Assembly (NCBI GenBank): GCA_008012315.1 | Contig: SSEL01000015.1 | Coordinates: 28,558-92,557 of the forward strand | DNA: 64,000 nt | Reading direction: 5' to 3' | Source: Rhodospirillaceae bacterium | GTDB taxonomy: Bacteria; Pseudomonadota; Alphaproteobacteria; Dongiales; Dongiaceae | In this document: positions 1-9,093 of the stretch, one piece after another | Layout: the number at the start of each line of letters is the position of its first letter | Position numbering within the stretch: position 1 is the first letter of the stretch | Made by a program: the position numbers and the translations under genes | The notes under the pieces: generated by a model | What the model was told of the DNA's origin: nothing | The model's database searches: none | Seen by the model: the letters and a program-made list of their open reading frames with translations, nothing else

Positions 1-727
1 CGCGTTTTTCAAGCAGCTCCATTCCCTCGGCCAACAGCATCGCAAAAGCGAAGAGCAGAATGGTGAGGGCCCAGAATTCCTCCATCAGGAAATTCCGGGA
101 ATAAAGTTCAAACAATTCGCCATAGCCGATGATCGAGACCAGCAGCTGCCCGATCACAACACCTTTGACACCGCGAATCAGGCCGAGCCGGATTCCGGCG
201 AGGATTTCCGGCAAGGCCGCCCAGAGGATGATCTTGGCGTAGATATCGATCCGCTTGCCGCCGAAAGACCGGGCCATCTCGATCAGGGACGGCGTCACAT
301 GCTTGACGCCGGCGCGCGTATCCAAGGCGATGATCCAGACGGCGAACAGGAAAACGGCAACGATGATCGTCGCCTCGCCCATGCCGAAGACGATCATCAA
401 TACCGGGATCAAGGCGGAAAGCGGCGCACTGACAAAGACATTGACCCACATGCCGATCAGGTTGTCGGCTGCCTTCACGCGCCCCATCAGGACGCCCAGC
501 GTTATCCCTGCCAGGACCGCCAAGGTCATGCCGATGGCAAAACACCTGAGCGTCGTCCAGGTCGCGGTATAGAATTTTCCCGAACTCAGCAAGTCACCCA
601 GGCTGGCCAGGACACCGCTGAACGGCGGCACCAGCATCAGGACGCCTGACCGCCCGATGATTTCCCAGGCGATGCACCAGAGGAGAAGTGACGCCATCAT
701 CGGAATGCGAATGCCGAACAGTGTCAT
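1..727 (-). CDS. ABC transporter permease, SsuC/TauC type (3' end outside window)
   Basis: Partial gene: translation from the ATG at 725-727 stays open to the window edge (about 242 codons). Inner-membrane permease of a BPD_transp_1-type importer. It begins MTLFGIRIPMMASLLLWCIA and has several hydrophobic segments. The loop that contacts the ATPase appears as EMARSFGG followed by a conserved ALPEILAGIRLGL stretch, typical of nitrate/sulfonate/taurine permeases. A GTG at 728-730 could also start it. The stop of the ATPase gene lies 9 bp upstream, so it is the last visible gene of a four-gene transporter operon. The substrate cannot be read from the sequence. Confidence 0.85.
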   Translation of the reverse strand, partial: MTLFGIRIPMMASLLLWCIAWEIIGRSGVLMLVPPFSGVLASLGDLLSSGKFYTATWTTLRCFAIGMTLAVLAGITLGVLMGRVKAADNLIGMWVNVFVSAPLSALIPVLMIVFGMGEATIIVAVFLFAVWIIALDTRAGVKHVTPSLIEMARSFGGKRIDIYAKIILWAALPEILAGIRLGLIRGVKGVVIGQLLVSIIGYGELFELYSRNFLMEEFWALTILLFAFAMLLAEGMELLEKR

Positions 728-736
728 CACAGCGCC

Positions 737-1588
737 TCAATCGACATATTGCCGCAGGCCTTGCCAGATCTCTTCGACCGTATCGAGATATTGGCGGTCG
801 CGGCGGATTTCGTCCGGCGTGCCGGAGCGGTCGATCTTCGGCGCGACGATCTGCGACACCCGCCCCGGCCGCGGCGACAGCAGGATGATCTGGTCGGAGA
901 CATAGACCGCCTCCTCGATGCTGTGCGTCACGAAGATGAAGGTCTTGTTCTCGATCCCGCGCAGGCGCAGCAGGTCTTCCTGGAACTTTCGCCGGGTCTG
1001 TTCGTCGACGGCGGAGAACGGTTCATCCAGCAGCAGGACATCGGCATTGACCGCCAGGGCGCGGGCAAGACCGACCCGCTGACGCATGCCGCCGGAAAGC
1101 TCATGCGGGTATTTGTTTTCGAATCCGGTCAGCCCCACTTGCGCGATGTAATCACGGGCGATCTGCTCCCGCTGCCGTTTTGGCATGCCGCGCAGTTCCA
1201 GGCCGAAGGCCGCGTTGCGCAATACAGTCGCCCAGGGCATCAAAGCGAAATCCTGGAAGACGAAAGCCCGCTCCGGCCCCGGCCCGGCAACCGCTTCGCC
1301 ATTGACCCGGATCTCACCGGAAGTCGCGTCCAGCAGGCCGGCGATGATCTTCAGCAAGGTGGTCTTGCCGCAACCGCTGGGCCCCAGCAAGGTGGTCAGG
1401 GCGCCGCGCGGGAAGCCGAGATTGATATCCTGCAGCGCCAAGAGCCCGCCGGGATAGATCTTGTTGATCTGCCGCACCTCAACAATGTTGTCCGCGATGA
1501 TATTACCGGCTTGCGCCATGATCTCTCCCGACCGATCCGGCTGGACCACGCTCATATTTGTTGTCGGCATGCGCCTTGCGGAAACCAT
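737..1588 (-). CDS. ABC transporter ATP-binding protein, SsuB/TauB type
   Basis: Cytoplasmic ATPase of the importer (283 aa). It shows Walker A GPSGCGKTT near residue 70, signature LSGGMRQRVGLARALA, and Walker B LLLDEPFSAVD followed by the switch His in FVTHS. The length suits nitrate/sulfonate/taurine ATPases, although the first roughly 35 residues are a non-conserved extension, so an internal start (for example MAQAGN) is possible. The gene starts 1 bp after the stop of the upstream permease, implying translational coupling. Function as a class is certain; substrate is unknown. Confidence 0.93.
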   Translation of the reverse strand: MVSARRMPTTNMSVVQPDRSGEIMAQAGNIIADNIVEVRQINKIYPGGLLALQDINLGFPRGALTTLLGPSGCGKTTLLKIIAGLLDATSGEIRVNGEAVAGPGPERAFVFQDFALMPWATVLRNAAFGLELRGMPKRQREQIARDYIAQVGLTGFENKYPHELSGGMRQRVGLARALAVNADVLLLDEPFSAVDEQTRRKFQEDLLRLRGIENKTFIFVTHSIEEAVYVSDQIILLSPRPGRVSQIVAPKIDRSGTPDEIRRDRQYLDTVEEIWQGLRQYVD

Positions 1589-1589
1589 G

Positions 1590-2411
1590 TCACTCCCCTC
1601 TCTTTTCCGGCCGGAACAAGGTGGTCTCGATGCGCTGGAGGACAGCGAGCGTCACCGCCGAAAAAACGATGATCGAGGCGATCACGGCATACATATGCGC
1701 GTAATTCGCCACCGACCGGTGATAGGTGATGAGATCGCCGACGCCGGTCGGCGTGATCAGCAGTTCAGCGAGGATGACGCCGACGAAGCCGGCGGAAATC
1801 CCCAACCGCAAACCGGCGAAGATGACCGGGCTGGCATCGGGAATGATGATCTTCCAGATCTGCTGCGGCCGCGATCCCAGAAAGGAGCGGCACATGGCGA
1901 CCAGCGACGGATTGACGTTGCTGACCGCCTTGTAACTGTTGAGGGCGATGACCGGCAGCGCCAGGATACAGACGGCGAGGGTCTTAGCCGTCAGACCGAT
2001 GCCGTAGACGAAGGTGATCATGGGGATCAGCGCCGCAACCGGCGCCGCCTGCAGCACGATGAAAGCTGGTGCGCCGATCCATTCCGCACCCTTGCGCAGA
2101 CCCATCGCGATGCCGGCCGAGACGCCGATGACGGCCGAGGCGAGAACGCCGATCACCAATGGCTGCAAGGTGGAGAAATAGGCCTTCACCAGCGAGCCGT
2201 CCGACAGCATCTCCCAGAAGGCAGCGACGCAATCGGAGAAAGGCGGAAAAGCCAGGTTGATGGGGATTCGCCCGGCGACTTCCCAGGCGCCGCAAAAAAG
2301 GGCGATCGAGGCGAGGCGCCACCAGAGCAACGTCCTGCCATGGCCGGTTTCGGCATTGGCAATCGCTGGCGGTGGTGACGCCGCAGCCGTTCCATCAAGC
2401 CTGGCTTCCAT
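1590..2411 (-). CDS. ABC transporter permease, SsuC/TauC type
   Basis: Second permease of the same importer (273 aa). A roughly 30-residue hydrophilic N-terminus precedes about six membrane segments (LASIALFCGAWEV, LVIGVLASAVIGV, VAALIPMITFVYGIGL and others). The cytoplasmic coupling loop is recognisable in LVAMCRSFLG followed by IIIPDASPVIFAGLRLG. Two different permeases in one operon suggest a heterodimeric membrane channel. It sits between the binding-protein gene (13 bp upstream) and the ATPase gene (1 bp downstream). Confidence 0.92.
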   Translation of the reverse strand: MEARLDGTAAASPPPAIANAETGHGRTLLWWRLASIALFCGAWEVAGRIPINLAFPPFSDCVAAFWEMLSDGSLVKAYFSTLQPLVIGVLASAVIGVSAGIAMGLRKGAEWIGAPAFIVLQAAPVAALIPMITFVYGIGLTAKTLAVCILALPVIALNSYKAVSNVNPSLVAMCRSFLGSRPQQIWKIIIPDASPVIFAGLRLGISAGFVGVILAELLITPTGVGDLITYHRSVANYAHMYAVIASIIVFSAVTLAVLQRIETTLFRPEKRGE

Positions 2412-2424
2412 CGGCGGCAGCCCC

Positions 2425-3441
2425 CTACTGCCGGCCGAGCTTGTCGAGCGCGCGGTTCAGCGGCTCGAAGGTCCAGAAATCCGCCACCTGAAGGCTGGCC
2501 GGATCGCCCTGCAACTGGCCGGCCAGTGCATAGAAGGCGAAATCGTCCTTCACCGATGCCTCGCTGCCGCCATCGCCCGGGAAGGTAGCGGCCGCCACGG
2601 ACTCCTCATAGAACGGCACGATCTCCGGTTCGAGATCGGCCGGCAGGTCCGCCAGGAGATTATATTGCTTCCGCAGATCGGCGACGCTGGCCGGCTTGGC
2701 GTTGATCTCACGCCAGGTCTTCAGCAATTCCTCGACCAGGATGTCGATGGAGGCCGCATTCTTCGCCAGGAAATCGGTATTGGCATAGAGCGCTTCGTCG
2801 GTCGCATTGACATCCTCGACCGGCAGGACGGCGAACTTGCCCGGCGCCTTTTCCATGATCATGCGACGCCCGGCGGCATCGACGATCGACGCCTTCACAT
2901 TGCCCTGCAGCAGCGCCCCGGCGCGCACTTCGGAACCCGGCACGTAGCTGATATTACTGTAGGTGATGCCATTGCGCTGGGCCATCAGCTTCATGATGGC
3001 TTCGGTGCCGGAGCCGCGCGAATGCACCGCGACCTCCTGGCCGTCGAGATCCTTCCAGGTCTTATAGTATTCGGTATTGACGATCGGATAGAAGCGCAGG
3101 GTGCTCATCTGGAAAAACATCCGGATCGGCGCCTTCACCTTTTGCAGCAAGGCATAGGGCGTCCCCACGCCGACATCTGCCTGCCCGCCAACCACCGCCT
3201 GGGCCGCGACATCTTCCGATTTGAAGAAGGTGACCTGCACGTCAAGGCCGCGTGCCTTGGCGCGTTCCAGCGCGACCAGGAAATTGAGCGATTCCACCGT
3301 GGCGATGTCGCCAAAGGCCACGCGGACCGGATCGGCCGCAGATGCTTCCTTTACCGCGCCGAGATTGACGGCGCCGAATACCGCTGCCGCCATCGCAAGG
3401 GCGAAACAGCAACGCGTGATGCTCCTGACCTGTTTGAACAT
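2425..3441 (-). CDS. ABC transporter periplasmic substrate-binding protein (NMT1/SsuA-like)
   Basis: 338 aa with a clear Sec signal: basic start MFKQVRSITR, hydrophobic core, and AxA-type cleavage near ASAADP (residues 33-38). The mature part resembles the NMT1/TauA/SsuA fold family (VRVAFGDIATVESLNFLVALERAKARGLDVQVTFF region; QADVGVGTPYALL). First gene of the transporter operon, divergent from the GntR gene at 3610. The ligand could be a sulfonate, a nitrate-like ion, a pyrimidine precursor or a histidine-pathway compound; nothing in the sequence decides. Regulation by the neighbouring GntR protein is likely given the palindromes in the gap. Confidence 0.88.
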   Translation of the reverse strand: MFKQVRSITRCCFALAMAAAVFGAVNLGAVKEASAADPVRVAFGDIATVESLNFLVALERAKARGLDVQVTFFKSEDVAAQAVVGGQADVGVGTPYALLQKVKAPIRMFFQMSTLRFYPIVNTEYYKTWKDLDGQEVAVHSRGSGTEAIMKLMAQRNGITYSNISYVPGSEVRAGALLQGNVKASIVDAAGRRMIMEKAPGKFAVLPVEDVNATDEALYANTDFLAKNAASIDILVEELLKTWREINAKPASVADLRKQYNLLADLPADLEPEIVPFYEESVAAATFPGDGGSEASVKDDFAFYALAGQLQGDPASLQVADFWTFEPLNRALDKLGRQ

Positions 3442-3482
3442 GTCATCCTCCCCACACGAGTCATCCTTATTGGACTTTTACC

Positions 3483-3503
3483 TAACCAATTTAGAATTGG
3501 TTA
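3483..3503. promoter_or_regulatory. Perfect 9-3-9 palindrome, probable GntR operator
   Basis: TAACCAATT and its exact reverse complement AATTGGTTA, separated by TAG, lie 41 bp upstream of the binding-protein start. The same AACCAAT/ATTGGTT half-sites recur at 3582-3601. GntR/FCD proteins usually bind short AT-rich palindromes, so this is the likely operator shared by the two divergent genes. Confidence 0.6.
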
Positions 3504-3581
3504 TATTTGGTTGCAAGGAGAGTCAACCCGGAAACTCAAATATTATCGTTGAATGAGTGCTAGAGATGATAGATAGTCTAA

Positions 3582-3608
3582 AACCAATCAGGAAATTGGT
3601 TGGACCAA
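3582..3608. promoter_or_regulatory. Second AACCAAT/ATTGGTT palindrome abutting the GntR start
   Basis: AACCAAT at 3582-3588 and ATTGGTT at 3595-3601, with an overlapping TTGGT/ACCAA palindrome at 3596-3608. It ends 1 bp before the GntR start codon, so it would block transcription or translation initiation of the regulator (autoregulation). There is no Shine-Dalgarno sequence at normal distance from the ATG at 3610, so the transcript may be leaderless or poorly translated. Confidence 0.5.
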
Positions 3609-3609
3609 C

Positions 3610-4362
3610 ATGACATTATCGGCTTCGGAACACGCGACTTCGAGACAGACCATTGGCGAGCATGGCGGCGCCCTGACGCAATTGCGCGCCTATCTCGCAC
3701 AGTCGCAGCTTCCCCTCGACAGCCGGCTGCCGCCGGAGCGGGAGCTGTGCCAGACCCTGGGCACCAGCCGGGCCGAATTGCGCAAGGCCCTGGCCGTGCT
3801 GGAAGCCGAGGGCCAGCTCTGGCGCCATGTCGGCAAGGGGACCTTCATCGGCAGCCGGCCGATCGACACCATGGCCGATATCGCCGCCATCACCCGGCGC
3901 ACCAATCCGACCGAGGTGATGCGCACGCGGTTGCTCCTGGAACCGGAAGTGACCCGCGTCGCCGCGCTGATGGCGACCTCGGCGCAGATCGCGGAAATGC
4001 GCAGTTGCCTCGTCAGGATGAAACAAGCGCAAAGCTGGCGGCAATACGAGGCCTGGGATAATCGCCTGCACCGTATCATCGCCGAGGCGACGCAGAACTC
4101 GCTCATGCTGGCCTTGCTCGATACCTTGAATGCGGTCCGCCGGGCCGTTGCCTGGGGCCGCCTGCGGGCGAACAAGGTCAAGCCGGATGCCGATCACCAT
4201 AGCTTCACCGAACATGCTGCCATCGTTGAAGCGATCGAAGACCGCGACATGGAACGCGCCGCCGCAGCGATGCGGGTGCATCTGGAAAGCGTCGAAAAAA
4301 ATCTGCTGAAATCGCGCGGCAGCGGGGCCGGGCCGAAACAGCCGGCGACGAACGAGGCTTGA
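3610..4362 (+). CDS. GntR-family transcriptional regulator, FadR/FCD subfamily
   Basis: 250 aa. The N-terminal winged HTH (about residues 20-75; LPPERELCQTLGTSRAELRKALAVLEAEG, then a wing with GKGTFIG) is followed by an all-helical FCD ligand domain (about 95-230, with the DNRLHRIIAEATQN and DADHHSFTEHAAIVEAIEDRD segments that carry the metal-binding His/Asp residues of FCD proteins). Divergent from the ABC importer with palindromic sites in between, so it probably represses that operon until a transported metabolite binds. The HutC-like gene starts 90 bp downstream. Confidence 0.9.
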   Translation: MTLSASEHATSRQTIGEHGGALTQLRAYLAQSQLPLDSRLPPERELCQTLGTSRAELRKALAVLEAEGQLWRHVGKGTFIGSRPIDTMADIAAITRRTNPTEVMRTRLLLEPEVTRVAALMATSAQIAEMRSCLVRMKQAQSWRQYEAWDNRLHRIIAEATQNSLMLALLDTLNAVRRAVAWGRLRANKVKPDADHHSFTEHAAIVEAIEDRDMERAAAAMRVHLESVEKNLLKSRGSGAGPKQPATNEA

Positions 4363-4452
4363 TCCCCCGGCAAAAACGGCCGATTCTGGGCCGGCACAAG
4401 AGGGGATTCGACATGGCGCTTCCGGCGCAGCCACGGGCAGACCGACGATAGA

Positions 4453-5205
4453 ATGCAAAAACCGCCGAAATTCGTGCTGGATGGCCAGGGGCCTCTGTTC
4501 AAGCAGATCGGCCGCGCCGTCACCGAACAGATTTTGAAGGGCCGCTACAAGCAAGGCGAAAGACTGCCATCCGAAGCGGAACTCACCGATATCTTCTCGA
4601 CCTCGCGCCAGACCGTGAACAAGGCGATCACCGAACTCGCCAAGCACGGCCTGGTGGAGCGTAACCGGCGCGCCGGCACGGTCGTCTCCTGGCAGTTCCA
4701 GGAACGCTTCGTCCTTCCGCTTCGGGATGTTGCCGACGAGCTGGAACAAAGCAGCCAGGTCTATGAATACCGCATCCTGGAACGGAAGATCGTCAGGAAC
4801 GGCAAGAACGGCATCCTCTGGTCGGCCCTCCCGGCCGGCAGCAAGCTGCTCTATCTGCAAACGCTGCATCTGGCCGACGGCCTGCCGATGCAGTTGGAGA
4901 CCCGCTACATCAACTACGACACCTTTCCCGATATCGAGCAGGAGAGCTTTGCCGATATCCCGCCCAGCAAATGGCTCCTGCTGAACATCCCCTGGTCGGA
5001 AGTCGATCACGCGATCCGGGCGACCAATGCGACCGAGGAACTGGCGCAGAAACTCGGGGTCAAACTGGGCACCTCCTGCCTGGTGGTCGATCGCCAGACC
5101 TTTCATCGCGGCAAGCCGATCACCTTTGTCCACATGGTCTATCCCGGCGACCGGTTTTCCATCAAAGGCAGGTTCAACCTGGAAACCGGCCAGGACTGGT
5201 ACTAG
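4453..5205 (+). CDS. hutC: GntR-family repressor, HutC/UTRA type
   Basis: 250 aa. N-terminal GntR winged helix (residues 14-78; RLPSEAELTDIFSTSRQTVNKAITEL) and C-terminal UTRA sensor domain (about 95-240, ending RFSIKGRFNLETGQDWY). This is the layout of the histidine-utilisation repressor HutC, whose inducer is urocanate. HutH lies directly downstream, and a TTGT-NNNN-ACAA palindrome typical of HutC sites lies between the two. The remaining hut genes (hutU, hutI, hutF/G) are absent from the window. Identity rests on domain layout and neighbour. Confidence 0.8.
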   Translation: MQKPPKFVLDGQGPLFKQIGRAVTEQILKGRYKQGERLPSEAELTDIFSTSRQTVNKAITELAKHGLVERNRRAGTVVSWQFQERFVLPLRDVADELEQSSQVYEYRILERKIVRNGKNGILWSALPAGSKLLYLQTLHLADGLPMQLETRYINYDTFPDIEQESFADIPPSKWLLLNIPWSEVDHAIRATNATEELAQKLGVKLGTSCLVVDRQTFHRGKPITFVHMVYPGDRFSIKGRFNLETGQDWY

Positions 5206-5344
5206 GGCTGACCCGGCCCACCCCTCGACTTCCCGCTGATGCCCGCAGCAAGCAGAGCGAGCTTCTGTTAATGACCGCACATTATGTGGCGGCCAGGTAG
5301 CCTATTTCCTTATTTTTCGACAAATTAACGAATTTGACTGATCT

Positions 5345-5360
5345 TTTTGTCTGTACAAAA
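5345..5360. promoter_or_regulatory. Putative HutC operator
   Basis: TTTTGT, CTGT, ACAAAA: a perfect 6-4-6 palindrome between hutC and hutH. It fits the TTGT-N4-ACAA pattern known for HutC-controlled promoters. A TTGACT hexamer at 5334-5339 immediately upstream could be the -35 element, placing the operator in the spacer and -10 region, where binding would block RNA polymerase. Confidence 0.55.
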
Positions 5361-5481
5361 TATCCGATTGCCGATAGCGTCCGGCGGCGAGCTAGAATAC
5401 GGGGCATGGCGTCGTCGGCGCCGCGACGACCGATGCCCGAAGAAGGCCGCATTAAACGACAAAGCAGCCGGAGAGATGAAA

Positions 5482-7029
5482 ATGGTGGAACTCACCTTGC
5501 AGCCAGGATCCGTCACGCTCGCGGAGCTTCGCAGGATCTATCGGGACGCACCGAAGGTGCGGCTCGACCGGGCCGCGCAACAGGCCATCGAAGCCTCATC
5601 CCGCCTGGTCCAGCGGGCCGCCAGCGGCGATGCGCCGGTCTATGGCATCAATACCGGTTTCGGCAAGCTCGCCAATAAGCGCATCGCGCCATCGGAAACC
5701 GAGCTGCTGCAGCGCAATCTCATCCTCTCCCATTCCTGCGGCGTCGGCGCGCCTTTGCCGGCCCCCATCGTCCGCCTGATGATGGCCCTCAAGCTGATAT
5801 CGCTCGGTCGCGGCGCGTCCGGCGTGCGCTGGTCGGTGATCACCCTTCTGGAAGACATGCTGGCGCGCGACGTGCTGCCGGTGGTACCGGGCCAGGGCTC
5901 GGTCGGCGCCTCGGGCGATCTCGCCCCCTTGGCGCATATGACCGCCGCCATGCTGGGCGAAGGCGAGGCCGTGCATCAAGGCCGCCGCATGGCGAGCCGC
6001 GAAGCGCTGTCGGCCGCCGGCCTCAGCCCGATCATTTTGGGGCCGAAGGAAGGCCTGGCGATGATCAACGGCACGCAATGCTCCACCGCCATGGCCTTGG
6101 CCGGCCTGTTCGATGCCTGGGACCTCGCCTGCACGGCCCTCGCCACGGGCGCGCTCAGCGTCGATGCCGCCATGGGCTCACTCTCGCCTTTCCGGCCGGA
6201 AATTCATGCCTTGCGCGGCCATCGCGGCCAGATCGATGCGGGCGGGACGCTGCTGTCGCTGATCCAGGGCTCGCCCATCAATGACTCGCACCGGATCAAC
6301 GATACCCGCGTGCAGGATCCTTATTGCCTGCGCTGCCAACCACAGGTGATGGGCGCCTGCCTCGACCTGCTGCGCAATGTTGGCGCGACCTTGCAGATCG
6401 AAGCCAATGCCGTGACCGATAATCCGCTGGTCCTGACCAGCGACGGCAGCATCGTCTCAGGCGGGAACTTCCATGCCGAGCCGGTCGCCTTCGCCGCCGA
6501 CCAGATCGCCCTCGCCGTCGCCGAAATCGGCTCGATCTCGGAACGCCGCATCGCCACCTTGGTCGATCCCGCGCTGAATTACGGCCTGCCGGCCTTCCTG
6601 AGCCCGGCTGCCGGCGTCAATTCCGGCTTCATGATCGCCGAGGTCACCGCTGCGGCGCTGATGTCGGAAAACAAGCAGCGCGCCGCCCCTTGCAGCGTCG
6701 ATTCCACGCCGACCAGCGCCAACCAGGAAGACCATGTCTCCATGGCGGCCCATGCGGCTCGGCGCCTGATCGATATGAACGCCAATCTCTCGGTCATCGT
6801 CGGCGTCGAATTGCTGACCGCAGCGCAAGGCGTCGAGTTGCGCGCGCCCTTGCAGACCAGCAAGCCTTTGGCCCAGGTCATCGCCGCCTTGCGCAAAGAG
6901 GTGCCGTTCCTGGAGAACGATCGTTACATGGCGCCGAACCTGCAATCGGCCGCAGCTTTGGTGCGGGCGGGTGCGGTTCTCGAAGCAGCAGGCCGCGACC
7001 TCTTCCCGCAGCTCAGCCTCGGCAATTAA
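5482..7029 (+). CDS. hutH: Histidine ammonia-lyase
   Basis: Converts L-histidine to urocanate and ammonia in the cytoplasm. The MIO prosthetic group forms from the Ala-Ser-Gly in [14 protein letters not shown] (about residues 140-153 of the chosen protein). Other family landmarks are [12 protein letters not shown] and [13 protein letters not shown]. From the ATG at 5482 the protein is 515 aa, normal for HutH. GGAGAG at 5470-5475 gives a 6-nt spacing to this start, whereas the ATG at 5476 directly follows it; longer upstream starts add a non-conserved Arg-rich stretch. HutC-type control is expected from the palindrome at 5345. Confidence 0.93.
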   Translation: MVELTLQPGSVTLAELRRIYRDAPKVRLDRAAQQAIEASSRLVQRAASGDAPVYGINTGFGKLANKRIAPSETELLQRNLILSHSCGVGAPLPAPIVRLMMALKLISLGRGASGVRWSVITLLEDMLARDVLPVVPGQGSVGASGDLAPLAHMTAAMLGEGEAVHQGRRMASREALSAAGLSPIILGPKEGLAMINGTQCSTAMALAGLFDAWDLACTALATGALSVDAAMGSLSPFRPEIHALRGHRGQIDAGGTLLSLIQGSPINDSHRINDTRVQDPYCLRCQPQVMGACLDLLRNVGATLQIEANAVTDNPLVLTSDGSIVSGGNFHAEPVAFAADQIALAVAEIGSISERRIATLVDPALNYGLPAFLSPAAGVNSGFMIAEVTAAALMSENKQRAAPCSVDSTPTSANQEDHVSMAAHAARRLIDMNANLSVIVGVELLTAAQGVELRAPLQTSKPLAQVIAALRKEVPFLENDRYMAPNLQSAAALVRAGAVLEAAGRDLFPQLSLGN

Positions 7030-7034
7030 GGCAC

Positions 7035-7069
7035 AGGCGCGTTCGACGCAAGCGGCCTCGGACGCGCCT
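7035..7069. terminator. Inverted repeat between convergent genes
   Basis: AGGCGCGT (7035-7042) and ACGCGCCT (7062-7069) are a perfect 8-bp stem with a 19-nt loop, placed between the convergent ends of hutH and the purine transporter operon. It is followed by only a short T run, so if it terminates transcription it is a weak bidirectional terminator. Confidence 0.45.
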
Positions 7070-7079
7070 TTATCTTCAG

Positions 7080-8018
7080 CTATTCGCGGCGATAGGAAAC
7101 ACCCAGCATTGCCGGTGCCCGGCTGGCCCGCCGGCGGATCATCAGCGCAACGATCGCGGCGATATAGGGAAGCGCCAGCAGGATCTGATAGGGGATCGCT
7201 ATGCCGACCCCCTGGATCTGCAATTGCAATGCGTCCAGGAACGAGAAGAACAAGGCGGCCGCCAGGATCCAGCCCGGCCGCCAGCCGCCGGCGATCACGA
7301 TCACCAAAGCCAGCCAGCCACGGCCATTCACCATATCGGGCACGAAATGCGCCGTCGATGCGATCGTCAAGCAGGCACCGCCCAGCCCGGCCATGGCACC
7401 GCCGAAGATGACCGCCGCATATTGCCGGGCAGCGACGCTATGCCCCTTGATATCCAGCGCCTTCGGGTTTTCGCCGATGCAGCGGATCTCCAGGCCGAGG
7501 CGGGAGCGGAACAGGAACAGCCAGATCACCGGCACCAGCAAGAAGGCGAGATACGTGAGGGCGCCCTGGTTGAACAGGACCGGCCCGACGACCGGGATAT
7601 CCGACAGGAACGGTACCGGCCAGGTGCGGAGCACGGTGATGCCCGGCACCTTCTCCATGTTGGAAAAAGCGGCGCGCAGCCAATAGGTCGAGAGCCCCGA
7701 GCCCAGCAGGTTGAGCGCGAGGCCGGTCACGATCTGGTCGATCTTGAGGCTGATCACCATGACAGCGAAGATCAGGCTCATCACCGCGCCGGCCAGCAAA
7801 GCGGCGGCGAGGCCGATCAGCGAGGAGCCGCTTTCATAGGTCGCCAGCCAGCCGATGAAGGCGCCCATCAGCATGGTGCCTTCGATCCCCATGTTATAGA
7901 CCCCGGCCCGCTCCGCCGTGACTTCGCCCAAGGCGGAGAACAGGACCGGTGTCGCGATCCGGATGGTGGCGGCAAGCACGCTGACGATGATGCCCAGATT
8001 AAGAAGATCACTCCACAT
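7080..8018 (-). CDS. Nucleoside/purine ABC transporter permease (second)
   Basis: 312 aa, about eight to ten hydrophobic segments; BPD_transp_2 family (as in YufQ/NupQ-type nucleoside permeases). Family landmarks include AERAGVYNMGIEGTMLMGAF near residue 38 and GENPKALDIKGHSV near 195. It overlaps the upstream permease gene by 11 bp and is the last gene of the purine operon. Together with the partner permease, the double ATPase and the BMP protein it forms a complete importer for nucleosides or related purines. Confidence 0.9.
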   Translation of the reverse strand: MWSDLLNLGIIVSVLAATIRIATPVLFSALGEVTAERAGVYNMGIEGTMLMGAFIGWLATYESGSSLIGLAAALLAGAVMSLIFAVMVISLKIDQIVTGLALNLLGSGLSTYWLRAAFSNMEKVPGITVLRTWPVPFLSDIPVVGPVLFNQGALTYLAFLLVPVIWLFLFRSRLGLEIRCIGENPKALDIKGHSVAARQYAAVIFGGAMAGLGGACLTIASTAHFVPDMVNGRGWLALVIVIAGGWRPGWILAAALFFSFLDALQLQIQGVGIAIPYQILLALPYIAAIVALMIRRRASRAPAMLGVSYRRE

Positions 8019-9093
8019 GGTGCAGCCTCCGCAGCCGGAACTCGCTGGCGGCCCAGGCGATGAGGAAGAACATCAGGATGATCGCCTCGACCGCATAGAT
8101 CAGCGCCGAGGGCACGCCGGATTTGATCTGCATCAAGGTCGCTCCGTTGAGCAGGACGCCGAAGACCAAAGCGGCGGCGACCACACCTATCGGCCGGAGC
8201 TGTCCGAGGATCGCGATGATGATGCCGGTATAGCCGAGGCCGCCCAGGGTGCCGCTTTTCAGCCGGTGCTGCACGCCATAAACCTCAAACGCGCCAGCAA
8301 GGCCGGCGACGGCACCGCTGATCGCCATCACGACGATGATCAGCCGCGTGATCTTCACCCCCTGGAATTCCAGCGCCCGCAGATTGGAACCGGCGGCGCG
8401 GATCTCATAGCCGAGCGATGAGCGCAGCAGCATGACGTGAACGACGGCCGCGGCGACGAGGGCGAACAGGAAGCCGAGATGCAGGCGTGTCTTTGCCAGG
8501 ATGACCGGCAATTGCGCGGCATCCGGCACCATCGCCGTTTGTTCGAAGAAGCTCCCGGCCTCGGTCCAGGGTCCGTTCTGCAGCAACAGCGACAAGGCAT
8601 AGACGATGATGTAGTTCAGCATCACCGTCGAGATCACCTCATCGACCTGGAACCGCGCTTTCAGGATGCCGGCCAACCCGCCCAGCAAAGCGCCGCCGAT
8701 CAAGGCGCCGATGACGATCATCGCGATCTGGACGGGGGCCGGCGCATCGCCCAGCGCGCTCTGGCACCAATAGGCGAACATGGCGCCGGCAAAGACCTGC
8801 CCCTCCGCGCCGATATTCCACAGCCGGGCGCGGAAGGCGATGGTACAGGCAAGCCCGGTCAAAATAAGCGGCGTCGCCTTGACCATGGTTTCGGCAATGG
8901 CGCGCTTGCTGCCGAGGCCGCCTTTGAGCAGGGCCGCGAAAGCCTGCCAGGGATCGGCGCCGGCAGCGATGAAGAGGCCGGCGCAGACCAGCAGCGCACA
9001 GGCGCCCGCAAGAACCAGCGCGAGCGCCCAGGCAAAAGGCGACCGGGTTGACCGCCGCTCGATGCGATATCCCATGACCGCTGTTATTGCCAT
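8008..9093 (-). CDS. Nucleoside/purine ABC transporter permease (first)
   Basis: 361 aa from the ATG at 9091-9093. This start overlaps the ATPase stop as TGATG and gives the usual N-terminus MAITAVMGYRIERRS before the first membrane segment; a longer open frame upstream reads antisense-like sequence and is not used. BPD_transp_2 family (NupP/YufP type), with the hallmark FRARLWNIGAEGQVFAGAM near residue 90 and a large set of hydrophobic helices. Partner of the downstream permease. Confidence 0.9.
   Translation of the reverse strand: MAITAVMGYRIERRSTRSPFAWALALVLAGACALLVCAGLFIAAGADPWQAFAALLKGGLGSKRAIAETMVKATPLILTGLACTIAFRARLWNIGAEGQVFAGAMFAYWCQSALGDAPAPVQIAMIVIGALIGGALLGGLAGILKARFQVDEVISTVMLNYIIVYALSLLLQNGPWTEAGSFFEQTAMVPDAAQLPVILAKTRLHLGFLFALVAAAVVHVMLLRSSLGYEIRAAGSNLRALEFQGVKITRLIIVVMAISGAVAGLAGAFEVYGVQHRLKSGTLGGLGYTGIIIAILGQLRPIGVVAAALVFGVLLNGATLMQIKSGVPSALIYAVEAIILMFFLIAWAASEFRLRRLHHVE

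Noticed and set aside
749..1672. 307-codon plus-strand open frame
   Set aside because: Lies fully antisense to the ABC ATPase; composition is the usual mirror of a high-GC gene and no motif is present.
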